DNA of 64,000 nucleotides from Tubiluchus corallicola (Eukaryota; Priapulida; Priapulimorpha; Priapulimorphida; Tubiluchidae): the NCBI GenBank assembly GCA_030141605.1, contig JAQGDQ010000023.1:986328-1050327 (forward strand), read 5' to 3'. The position numbers and the translations under genes were made by a program. This document shows, piece by piece, positions 1 to 10,928 of the stretch. The first letter of the stretch is position 1. Every line of letters begins with the position of its first letter. The notes under the pieces were generated by a model that saw only the letters and a program-made list of their open reading frames with translations, did no database searches and was not told the origin of the DNA.

Positions 1-1101
1 TGGTATTTAAACTGTTTACTCCGCACATAGTTGTGTAAATGCTCTTGTGTAATATGGCTGCTCATCCACAGCAATTTAGTTACATTTTGGAATGGAGATT
101 AACAGTGTATGATGTCCTATTTTTACAAATACCCAGGACAAAACAATAGGATATATTCTAGTAAACCGTCGACATATACGAATGATTAAAGATAAATCCC
201 CGGAACTAAACTACCCGCTCAATGTTAATACGATATATTTTATGATGAAAGATGACAGACACTAGCTTTCACCCCAAACTAATTCTTTATTCACTGGTTT
301 TTGTATTGTCCTTAGAAAAGATGCTTATATCATTTTAGCCCTCGACATAATGAAGCGTATGATGATCAAGGCAGTAACTAAAATAACTGCAGGGACCATC
401 CCTAATGCACATCCATGGCAGCTCATGTACCTGACATTTCTTCCTCAATGATGGGCCAGTCTTTTAAGGCATTACCACCCTGCACTACGTGGTGATATGC
501 ATCGTGGCAGATGTGACTTTATATGTGAAAAGCGCCTTTCAAATGACCAAAAAGCAAACTGACAATCTATGTAAAACAACACACAAAGACCATAAGCCAC
601 CAGTGTTTTGTTTTGCAAGAATATCAGTAGCGAATTATACGAGGTTGAAAAGCTTTTCTTAACTATAACCCTGCTGAATTCCAAGTACTACTCTGGACTC
701 GGAATAAAAGCAGAAGTGCCATAAAGCAAGGTGGTAAACACTTAACAAGACCTGATAGCAGAATCTAACAGATGACTGGTGCTTGGGCAGGTGAACAAAT
801 GCAAAATTATTTATAATAATTAATGTAGAGCAGGAAGTAGTTTCCTTCGACTATAAACTACCCAATTTCTTTAAAAATTCTTTAATATAATAGGCTCACA
901 TTGCAGTAGTTAAGTTATCAAATTACAGGCCTTTCACATTGACTTCACAGCACAGTGCAATTTTTACACGACCATAATAGGACAGCTACACAATATTAAT
1001 AAGTGCATAAGCTTACAGAGAACAAATTCACTGTTTTTGAAGTTTCAAATGCAAATCAAGAAGCTTATATCACTTCAAAAAATTTCAATTTAAAAACTAA
1101 C
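1..1101. other. LRRC56-like intron (left end of window)
   Basis: This stretch is AT-rich with only short chance reading frames. I looked on the minus strand for the next LRR exon and did not find one. Nothing else is supported here. Confidence 0.4.
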
Positions 1102-1281
1102 CCTTCAAGGTCTAAAATTTTCAAATTCATCAAAAAGCTGAGTGGAGTTAGGTCGCTCACATGATTGTATGCAGCAAAAATCTCTGACAATAGAGGGAAA
1201 GAACTTGCACCATCCAGATCTGTTAAATTGCAGTGAGGTAGCCAGAGCACTTGTAGTTGTTTCATACATGTTCCCAAGTCC
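1102..1281 (-). CDS. LRRC56: LRRC56-like exon 3
   Basis: The exon is 180 nt, with a CATTTTCAG acceptor and a GTTAGT donor. It completes an Arg codon split by the intron, then encodes DLGTCMKQLQVLWLPHCNL and two further repeats ending LKILDLEG. The next exon should complete a Gly codon and continue with Asn or Asp, but no such exon was found in 1-1101, so it must lie further left. Confidence 0.9.
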
Positions 1282-4200
1282 CTGAAAATGTAGTGTTTAA
1301 TTTGATGAACATATTACAAGGTTATCACAATAGCTACTCTGCTTTACACTTCTTTTACTTACCACATCTTTAAAGGACAAGAAAAGTAAAATTTAATGCG
1401 AGTTTAAAAATACGTACATTATCAAATTATATTACTGCATCATAAACTTATGCTATTAAAGTATTCAGATTTTCAAATTTTGCCCATTATCTATTTTTAT
1501 ATTCAAACGGCAGTACAAACTTTGAATTCTGTCATGTTTTTTTTTGAAAAAGGACAACATCTATTTTTTAATTTGGAGTAAAATGCTAGTGAGTTCATTG
1601 GATCCTGGATGGTCTTACAACATGACATATGAGACACTGTGACACACATCATTAGAGTTTATACACACAAAATGACAAACATTGATAATAGGGAAAATTA
1701 CATCATTGTAGTTTATTCAGATGAGTAAAATTTCAAATGTGTCATGTTCATTTTCTACAGTTTTCTTAATCTAAATCTTCAGATAATGATTAGACATAAT
1801 AATCCATGTCTAACTACACTATATAGGCCTATTAATTACACTTAGTCGAAAACTTCGAGAGGGGTGTAGCAGTGCTGCCTCCTTTAACTTCCAATTCTTA
1901 TCAAATTAGACTTCTTGAACAGTAATCCACATCGAAATTTACTACTACTAAACTGATTAAGGCCCCATTTTTGTGCTTTAGTGGAAAACAGGATGTTTCA
2001 GACCATACCTAATTTTGACCTACGCTCGGAAACATATGTTTTATTATCTACAAAATGTCTAATAATTAAATAATATGTTACAAACTTAATTAGTGGCTAG
2101 TGGGAGTACCTATAAATGATGTAAAATGATGGGTAAAAATTTTGAATCCTGTAAAAATTGCTGTATGATTGCTGACCAATTTATCACAAGTCAGATAAAA
2201 TACGTAAATAATGTTCCGACACAAAAATGATTTGAAACTGTTTTGTCTTATCAGTTATTTTACACAGCAAGAGATTATCCACATGATTCCAATTGTGGAA
2301 CTTCATCAATTATTTGATTTTGAGATTAATTTTACCAGTAAGGTAAAATAAATGTAAATGTATCATTGGCACTTTAGAGTCCTCCTGGATTATATGAATT
2401 AATGACTAATATACTAACAGCACTAAAGGCATTATATGCTGCATTCGTTTGGCCGGTGCTCCTTCAGTGTGGGATTTCATCATGCAGCCAATTCAAGGAA
2501 ATATGGTTACAGCATGTAAATAATTTTATCGTAACAATATGGTAAACATTTCAAAAACTTTTGCTGTAAGTTTTAAATTCCTACTTTAACTTACATTTTC
2601 TTATGAATTCAGCAATTTTTATTTTGTGATGGACATAACAGTTTACTGAGCTGATCAATAACTTAATGACTAGCCAACCAAATCTCTTTCAGCAGTCATC
2701 AACGACAACCGAACACCATTGTTCGTTCATTGATCACTGACCACTGATTGGCTTGGCCATTGTTAACATTTTTACGCTTATCAAGTAATTTCTGGTACTT
2801 CAGCACACTACATGTTAACACTTAACTGTAGGGCCAACTTATTATTTCACTGCTCATAGAATCAGAACATTACTAATCATTGAGAGTCCTCTAACATCAA
2901 GTACTAAAGCAACAACGGTGTCTTGTGCAAGTTTGAGAATCGTATGGCTAAAACTGCCTACACATGACTTTCTTACCTGTCGCATCCTTGTGTTGATGAT
3001 AAAAAAGAATTTTTTAAACCACAGGAAGAAATTGTTAAAAGTTAAGACTGAGAGCTTTAACTCTGGCTAATGATCAAATGAAACCACAATTGCCGAGTTG
3101 TAAAAAAAAACTGATTTCTTTTCAGATCATAGCCAAGTTTGCTTTCAAGAATTCAGTAATTGTGGATTCACTCATGAATCCTCATCGTTCACTCCAATCA
3201 TAGTTTCTCCCATTGTCACTTAACTGTGATTAAGAAACACACACCGTGACAACGAAGCCATAGTCCCCTTCCTTGCTTACAGTAATGAGCAAGAATGACA
3301 CATTCGTGCAAAAGTAGTAGTGAGTGAGCAAATACTCAGATTACTAAAACGCACTGCTGTCTCGATGTATAAATACAAAGGAAGCTGATTCAGCTTACCT
3401 AACTGTAGGTAAGTTGCTATTGGAAAGTATAAGCTGATGTAGATTTGGAACATAATATCCTAGACCCGCAAGAGGTGTCTTTTTCGAGTCAACTATCATT
3501 TCTAGTAAATGTGCATCATTTAAGTTTTCCACTCCAGTTAATACTTTCTGAAAACAAAAATAGTTGAAAGGAGAACAAAAAAAGGCAATCATATGTAATT
3601 CACATGTATAAAGTAATTTTTTAAGAACTGTATATGTATAATAACAAACAACAAAGTACTGGAAGGCATGTTTACATGGTTTTTTGACCAAATTGTTCTT
3701 CTGACAAATGGTCGCTTAATAAAGGGCTATGTGCTTCTTCATGTAATTCAAGTATATTTATTTAACATGCCAATACAATCATGCTTCTGCATGCAAGATG
3801 TAGAAAAGTGATGATATATGACATTATAATTGTAATATGACTACATGACACTAAATAGCCACTAAATGACAACAGAATGACAATGTGTCAATGTGCAATT
3901 AGTCACACGCTCTCTCTACATGTAATGCAAAATACATGAAGGAGAGAAAATGAGTAGTGTCAAAATAGTCACACATATAGTTTACAGCAACATCCATGTA
4001 TAGTAGTTTTTGCAACACAAAAGGCAGTGGCGTCGTGCTATAGGCCCCCCCCCAATTTTTTAGAAAATGTCAAAATGGCAAACGGTAAGCAAATTTATTT
4101 CTGAATTTTTGACACACAATAGCGGGCCAGCGCTCCATAAATGCGAACAGTATGAGCGTTTCGGTACAGTAGCCCAATAATATTTTTTATCGTTAAAGTT

Positions 4201-6294
4201 TGTTGCCGAGTTAAATTATTCTGACTGTTAATACGTGCCTGACCAGATGTGTTTACCTATAAGTCAGGATGTAGTTAATTTGTTTGCATGTATCTATTCA
4301 GGAGGCAGGCAGGAACAGTTAACAAAGCAGCTCGTTGAGTAGCATTAGCGTCTTTGCACAAAAGACTGTTAGTTAACAAAACGGCTCAGTTAGCACTCGA
4401 GCTTCGTTCAGCAGTGTGTTATAATAGTGAACAAGTGAAATAATAGAGCAAAAACAATGCAAATATTGAAGTCATGTTGAGCTAGCCTAGTACCAGAGAG
4501 TCGGTTTGGGAGATACAAATTGATGAGCCACCTCCTGATTGGACATTACCGACTCTTTGCTACTCCTTAGCGACTCTTTCCCACGAGTTTGCTGCATAAA
4601 TGGGCATAATTTTGAGCAACTCGGTGGTCATCTCGCGTCGACAACTGCAAGGCTCTCAAGGACAATCTGATTGGTGTAGTCATGACATTGGAATCCTTTA
4701 CCGAAGGACCATCATATGATCGAAAAACTGCCGGAGAGGCATTCTCCCTCCTAAAATCAATAAATTATGAATTTTGTCTGTGTTTATCAATCATGACTGA
4801 TCTGCTGGGAATGTCGCAGATTGTTTCCAAAGCACTACAGAGCAAAGAACTCAATGTGCCATCAGCAGTGGCTCTCATTCAAGCCTTAATTAAAGAGACT
4901 GCAGCAAAGCGAACGGTGAATGACTTCGAAAAGTACTGGAAGATTGCACAAGAAATAGCTGAGAGCATTGGGGTGCACGGCAGAAACACGTACAGAAATA
5001 TCCTACTAAATGCCCACCCGAGCTCTGGCTAGTATCGGCGTGGATCATGCGTTGCAAATATCGGGTGCAAGTAACAACCCAATCTAATGAGCTTGCATTT
5101 GATAGATGTATCCCGATATACATTAAAGTGTGGTATTTACTCTCATTCTAAGTGAGTTGATTAACGAGGTCCATGATTCAAATCTGGATCAGTCAAACAT
5201 TGTCTGCATGTTGCAGACACATATTATAGGTGAGAAAATAGACAAGAAAATAAAAATTGTGTCGCTGTATATCGCTTTTTACGCTTTAACCTCTTTGCTT
5301 TATCTTGGTGTAATACCTGTCATTGCTTTTCTACTATACCCCTATAGTCATCCTGTAACGTATTCATGTTATGTTGTTGGCTTTGACTTGTGCTGCTGAA
5401 TCATTTAAAAATAACGTTTGTTGTTAGTTCAACATCTTCATCTTGCCTCGGAATAAAAAGTTTAGTAATTATTAAAAATATTAAGTTAAAGGTACATATG
5501 TTTTGGTAGTCGTCTTTTCGCCGTATCTTTGGATTCCTGACAGCTAATAAATACTTAATTAAATTTTAATTTAATTTTAATTAAGTTTCCGTTGCTATAG
5601 CTTTAAGTTAAATGCCAGTTGGGAATAAATAAATTGTTTTTCTTGCACGCAAAATACTGTGTGGGAATTCAAAATTATACGTTTTTTAAACAGTTAAGTT
5701 CCGCCATTATATACAGTCGGGCCCCCCCAATTTTTTTTGGTGCACGGCGCCCCTGACAAAAGGTTTTACAACAGATGCACTCATAAAAAAAAACAAGACC
5801 TCAAGCTTAATGCAGATCACCAGGAAGAACCCAAAACAGAAAACAAGGAATTATAAGAGAAAAACAAAAAAACAGAAAATGATGTTTTACGAAATAAGTA
5901 TTGCTTGACTCGTGAAAATGAGTCAATGAGTGAGGAAAAAGGCAGCCTGTATCACAACTGCAATAAATTTTGTTTTGTAGACATTTTTTGTTTCTTGTGT
6001 GCTGTTTCACAAATTCGTCATACTTTGAAAAATTGAAATCCTTAAGCTGACCAAAAACATGAAAAGGCTAAGTTATGCGCTTGCAAGGATGCATCAATGT
6101 GACTCTGCATGGTAGGAATAACGAAATTTAGACAGCCGTTAGCTGTCTCTCATTCCCTCAAATCTTTAACTACAGCTTACCAATCTGTCTGGAGTTATCA
6201 TCTCTTCAAAATCATGCCTGTCTTCTTCCTCCTTCTCGTCCGCATCGTTAGAATCATTTAGAAATCCCATATCATTGTTGTAGGACTGTGACAT
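1102..6294 (-). CDS. LRRC56: LRRC56-like leucine-rich-repeat protein, 5' half of gene (3 coding exons)
   Basis: Three minus-strand exons (6294-6181, 3547-3399, 1281-1102) join in frame to 147 complete codons plus two bases of the next; the gene continues left of position 1. After an acidic N-terminal leader come the segments VLTGVENLNDAHLLEMIVDS, VPNLHQLILSNSNL, KQLQVLWLPHCNLTDLDG and LMNLKILDLEG. Their order and wording match LRRC56, including a VDNL-type cap before the first repeat and QVLWL in the third. In known species LRRC56 (algal ODA8) helps load outer dynein arms onto intraflagellar transport, so a cytoplasmic and ciliary role is inferred. Each repeat shows the LxxLxLxxN/C pattern. 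Codon phases agree across both introns (phase 0, then phase 2). Another small LRR protein is possible, but the VENL region and repeat order favour LRRC56. Confidence 0.85.
1282..3398. other. LRRC56-like intron 2, no recognised content
   Basis: About 2.1 kb of AT-rich sequence lies between two in-phase exons. No long frame, terminal repeat or transposase motif was found. Confidence 0.5.
3399..3547 (-). CDS. LRRC56: LRRC56-like exon 2
   Basis: The exon runs from a TTTTCAG acceptor to a GTAAGC donor, 149 nt, phase 0 to phase 2. It encodes the N-terminal LRR cap (VLTGVENLNDAHLLEMI) and the first repeat (VPNLHQLILSNSNLPTV). The flanking open sequence on the right is intron, visible as the loss of LRR character beyond KVLTG. 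Confidence 0.9.
4025..5755 (+). mobile_element. hAT-superfamily transposon with transposase remnant
   Basis: The element starts CAGTGGCGTCGTGC and ends GCACGGCGCCCCTG, an imperfect terminal inverted repeat with G/C runs just inside both ends. An identical 8-bp sequence, ACAAAAGG, flanks it at 4017-4024 and 5756-5763, the target-site duplication length of hAT elements. It is 1731 bp long and lies in intron 1 of the LRRC56-like gene, opposite to the gene. It carries only a transposase fragment, so it cannot be autonomous. The last 400 bp or so is shared with the element at 25144-25990. Confidence 0.92.
4616..5032 (+). pseudogene. hAT transposase fragment (ZMYM1/DUF4371-like)
   Basis: The frame reads TRWSSRVDNCKALKDNLIG, then YDRKTAGEAFSLLKSINYEF, LGMSQIVSKALQSKELN and ALIKETAAKRTVNDFEKYW. 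TRWSSR followed by a helical region with LQSKELN is typical of the C-terminal half of hAT transposases annotated as zinc-finger MYM-type protein 1-like. The frame is closed by a stop just upstream (about 4611). The BED/MYM zinc finger, the catalytic Asp region and the hAT C-terminal dimerisation motif are absent. It is a dead remnant inside the 4025-5755 transposon. Confidence 0.75.
6181..6294 (-). CDS. LRRC56: LRRC56-like exon 1, contains start codon
   Basis: This 114-nt exon encodes 38 residues starting MSQSYNNDMGFL, then an Asp/Glu-rich stretch, and ending EEMITPDRL. The ATG at 6294-6292 is the first in the frame. It is followed by an open frame up to a good donor (GTAAGCTG at 6180-6173). 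ITPDRL occupies the position of the LSPLKL-type motif that precedes the first repeat in other LRRC56 proteins. A CTAACAG just upstream of the ATG could be a 3' splice site, so a non-coding 5' exon may exist further right. Confidence 0.75.
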
Positions 6295-8627
6295 GATCCT
6301 GTTAGATCCTTAGATACATTTAAGGTTATATGGCAAAACATCTGAATAGAAAAAATACAACCATGATATAATTACAAAGATAAGCCAACAAAGGAGGAAA
6401 GTATGCACTAGATAACATGATTGCCTTTTTGCTAAAAATGAAGCAAAACTAAGTATTTGTTCTATGATCAATTCCTAAGAATTCTAACAATGAGCAATTG
6501 TTTTCAAAAAGTGCAAAAAAAGATACTGAACATTCCAAATTTTCCAATCAAAAACGTGCTTCATAGTGAGTGGGTGGAGAGAATTCCTAGTAAGAGGGTA
6601 TCTAGAACAAATTGCAATAGAATTTTTCTCTTCAGATTCTGTTAGATTAGAATGTAGTTTCAGGTACCCACAACAAAAAAAATCTGCCAAAATCGGCTTT
6701 GCTACTTTTGAAATATATGCATAAATCCAAGATGGCACTTCCTGGGTCATAGGTGAAAACGACAGCATTTTTGCAAGTTTCATGATAACGTCAAATATTA
6801 TAATGACGTAATTAGGAACATCATGGCTTCACTTTTGTTAAAAATGGGTCACTATAATTGATTTTTCATTACCAGTACTTGTAATAGAAATGAAAATCAG
6901 TTACAGATTGACCATGCATGTCATCAGTGTCCATAAATATCATTTCCTTTCTAGATGGTGCCTATGGAGGTCAAAAATCGATTGCTTCTAAACAATTGAT
7001 CCTAGAAGGAAATTATGATTTAACGTCTGATAGGAACGGTGATCACTGGAATTGGTTACTCACACCCAGCACAATTCCTCATTGGTATCAAAGTCATATT
7101 AGCAGATGCAACGTATGACACATAGGTGACTTCAGTGGCAAAAGTCAAGGTAGCTGAGCTATCAGCAGAAAAGGTGCACATCTTACTGCCATATACAACA
7201 GAATTAGCATGACACAACTGTCTAGTAGAAGAACTTGATCATTAACATAAATGATATTTTAGTTAGACCAAACCTTTACCGAAAGGCTCCTAAATAGCTG
7301 GATGAGAGTCAATCGATCACAATAGACCAGGTGGGGCGAGTTGTTGCATGATATAGCTTTACAGAACAATACAAAAACGGCAAAGACACAAGGAGAATTA
7401 CATTCTGCTGCACAAAGGTAGTATGGGACATTGTAATATTTGTAGAAGTTTGGGTGGGGGTGCCATTCCATTACTGTTGCTCCTGTAATCAGCAGGTGTG
7501 ATACAGTATCGCACGTGTTTGCCACTATCTTGAAACTTAGCTGTATAGACCAAGAAACTAGATGACACTGGATGCATTATTATGGACCCTAATGCAAATC
7601 AGCAACAAATAGCTGATGTACGATAGAGGGTGTTAGTTTATCTTTACAGGAGAGGAATGGAAGACGTGAATAATATACAAGTAAACAAAGATAGCCTAAA
7701 AAGGCATATACCAGCATTTATAGTCAATAAACTACTAAGTACTATGAATTTAAATTAAAGAAGAAAACTGGACAAAGTGTGGCATATGCAGAGAATTATC
7801 TAGACATCTCTGCTTTATTGATGACGTGCTATTTTTGGGCAACTTTTATAACACTCTCAAATATCATTACTGCCACGTAAAACTAAGAAGTGGAGTTAAA
7901 TCGAGAAGGTGAGACTAACATAGCAGCTTCAATGCTGAATCTTAACACTACTAGTGAAACTTTTAAGGACAAAACTCTGTATGACAAACATAACAATGTC
8001 AGTTTTAATGACTACCCTATAGGACAATTCACCCCAGTCAGCAGTAACGAAGAAAGAACATTACATCAGCTATCAAAATAAAAATGTTAAGCTATGGTGC
8101 AAAAGATTGTAAATAATGTCTATGAAGTAGCAAGTTTTAGGCACTCGTGCGAAAAATTGTGAATAGACAAGCAAATGTGACACAAGTGTCAGGTGACTAT
8201 AAAAAATAAATTGGAACACAGGAAATGCAACAGCATTGTTAAGCAAAGACTTACTGTAATTTTAAAAGGATATGTATTTCTAAAATTTGTGAAATTTAAT
8301 GTATATGAGTCAGCCTGAAGCTGAACTAGTAGAAGTATTTGAACTAGCTAAACATGTGATTCTAAATTAAACTTTCCCATACAAAAAACTATATTAGCTA
8401 TACTCCAGCCAGCTAAACTTTGTATCAAATTTTCATTTATTACAAAATTACAGCAATGTTGTACAGTGTACATAGCAATAATGTTCCTAAATCATCATTT
8501 AACAGAATAATAATGTACACACTCAGTTTTGTTATTTTAAGGAATCAAGTGCATCTCTCATTGTAAAGATATCACAAATGAATTTAGTTACCATGCTAAT
8601 AGTTACTGTTTTTGTACTGTTCTCAGC
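6295..8627. other. Intergenic region upstream of the LRRC56-like gene, unresolved
   Basis: This stretch should contain the promoter and any 5' untranslated exon of the LRRC56-like gene (transcribed leftwards), but no TATA box or RFX X-box palindrome stands out. Several plus-strand frames of 60-70 codons (for example 6918-7118 and 7890-8081) show no recognisable domain and look like chance or decayed mobile DNA. Confidence 0.4.
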
Positions 8628-8629
8628 TA

Positions 8630-9802
8630 CAGTAGGTAGTCACTTTGGGACCCACGTATTTTGACCCAATTAACAGACTGAATCTATTAACTGACAGAAG
8701 TAGTATTACTAGTACAGAAGCATGAATCATCAGTTTAGTATGCACTGCAAAGGCTTTTAATGAATTTCAGAAAGCAAAGTAATGCCTAAATTCCTATCCA
8801 GTTATTTAAAAATATAAATTTACAAAGTGAATTAATAAAAAAGTTTTCTTTTCTAAATCACACAAATCTGTTTATTTACAAAAACTCCTTCAAGGTTGGC
8901 TGCTTCATTTTTTGCGAAGAAGTCGGGTTGCAAAGTCCTCATAATGATAAAAATGTTGAAAATCTGTTGCTAGGTGATGCACACATTCCGTTAAAATACT
9001 TAGTGCTTGGCCTGCTGAAACTGCAGTTGTTGGCGAGTGAAGTGAGGCAGTTCTGAATCGTGTGTTCAGTGACATTACTCAAGGACAGCCAATAAATTCA
9101 GTGAATTGAGAAGGCAGGTTTTTTAGCCAGGTCATTTGCGCTTAACTAAGAAGTTACGTCATAGGAATCTATCGCTTCTAAAACTCTTGACCACATTTCT
9201 TTTAATCCACTGTTTTAATGAAGTACATGGGTACAGTGATTTTCCACTTTAAGCCCGGCTTCTATTTCGCTAACCATTCATTAAATAACACAGCTGCCAT
9301 CCAAGCATTCGAGTTTGTACAGTAATCTACCAACAACTTTGCAACACTTTATTGTATACACTACCGTTATCCCTTGGATAACAGCAACAGCTAATCGATT
9401 AAACATTCTGTGAAAGGCAGAGAGAGTCTCAAAAGTAAACTGCTAGACAAGTAATTAAATGTTTAGCTTCCAGAAATTCTTGGGTAAGGCGGTTAATTGC
9501 AGCGGATGGGCCAGTCACAGCAAAACCGCTAGGCTAGCCCATATGCGCATGACAGACGTTCTTGCTTACAAACAAAATGGCACTTAACATTATTGTTTCT
9601 ACGCAAAAGCTATAAAAGCTTATTGGTCACACACAATGTCTTACTTTAAGGGTGTGAAGCAAAATATTGAGTCAGTCATGCGGAGTTATGTGAGTCAATT
9701 ACCGTTAGTTTTTATATACATTTGAATAGAAGCAGCCTGTGTTTTTGAGTTAGTTAAGCGACTGATCCTATTAACAGTGTGCTTAATAAATGGCACCTAC
9801 TG
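8630..9802 (-). mobile_element. Tigger/pogo-like DNA transposon, copy A
   Basis: The sequence starts CAGTAGGTAGTCACTTTGGG and ends AATGGCACCTACTG. It has degenerate inverted ends and a TA on each side (8628-8629, 9803-9804). It aligns along its length with the copies at 30597, 44375 and 54211. On the minus strand it keeps a decayed fragment of the pogo-family pattern around NVTEHTIQNC. It is 1173 bp, with many stops, and lies between the two host genes. Confidence 0.85.
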
Positions 9803-10434
9803 TATTTATAAAAAACTGACGAATGTCAGTGAATGAAAAATTAACGTTAGAAATCTCACAAAGTAAATGTTTAGTTTGCTGATTATATCCTGTACTAAAG
9901 ATCTAAATCTGTCTACTAAAGTGAAATCCGTCTTCTTTTTCATTAACGTCATAATGTTTGCATGATTTCAGACTCAGGTTAACAGGGATTTTGGAATTTC
10001 AGTAAAAATTATGTTTTCCTTCCAAATCTGTGCAAAAAATTCACTATATTTTTTACCATAAAATTTTACAATTAAGCCTTTTTTATTTTATTCACTTATA
10101 CTCTGAAGCTGGCAAAAATTAGGTGGCAGTGTCAGGGAATGGTTATAGGCAAATTAAATGTGCAAATGATTGATCATCTAGGGACCAAAAAATACCTAAA
10201 CCCGAAGTATTTTTAATTTTCTTTTAAAATGGTCAGAATTTCCCTATTCTAGGGAGGTGTCTGACAGCAATAGTGACACAGACACTGTTGTCAATTATGA
10301 CTACTATTTTGCAGGAAGGTATAGAAGCACATGATTGACCAGGTGTATTAGCTGAACAATCTAATGTAAATGTTAAAAAAATTAGTTTGTTATTATTTTA
10401 ATGCAAGATAAGTATTCGGACTTATTGTATTTTA

Positions 10435-10894
10435 TTTACACTAATAATCCCGATATTGTAGCTGTAACCGACACGTAGTTCCATGGTGACATTGATTCTT
10501 CTGAATTCGTACCACATGATTATGAGATCGTCTAGCTACCGAACCATCAAAAGGTGGTAGTGGTGTTTTGTTTTTGGTTAAATCTGTTTTTTGTCCTGGG
10601 CTTAACAGGGATATTGTCTGTAATGGTGAAATTTTGTGGATCACCTGACATTTGTCTAGTTGTAACAAAATTACTTTGGGAGTACGTTGCCGTATTCCAA
10701 GTGGTGATTTGGTAAACCTTACTAATATTTGTGAAAGTATTGCGCAAGCTTCTTCTTTTGGTTACTTCTCCTTTTGTCGTATTAGGAGATTTTAATTTAC
10801 CAGACATTGCTTGCTAATCTTGTTAATAAATGTTATTTTGCTTGTTGATCTGTTTGTTTATTTGATGTGATTGTACCATGAGTATGAATAAAAA

Positions 10895-10928
<34 letters not shown>

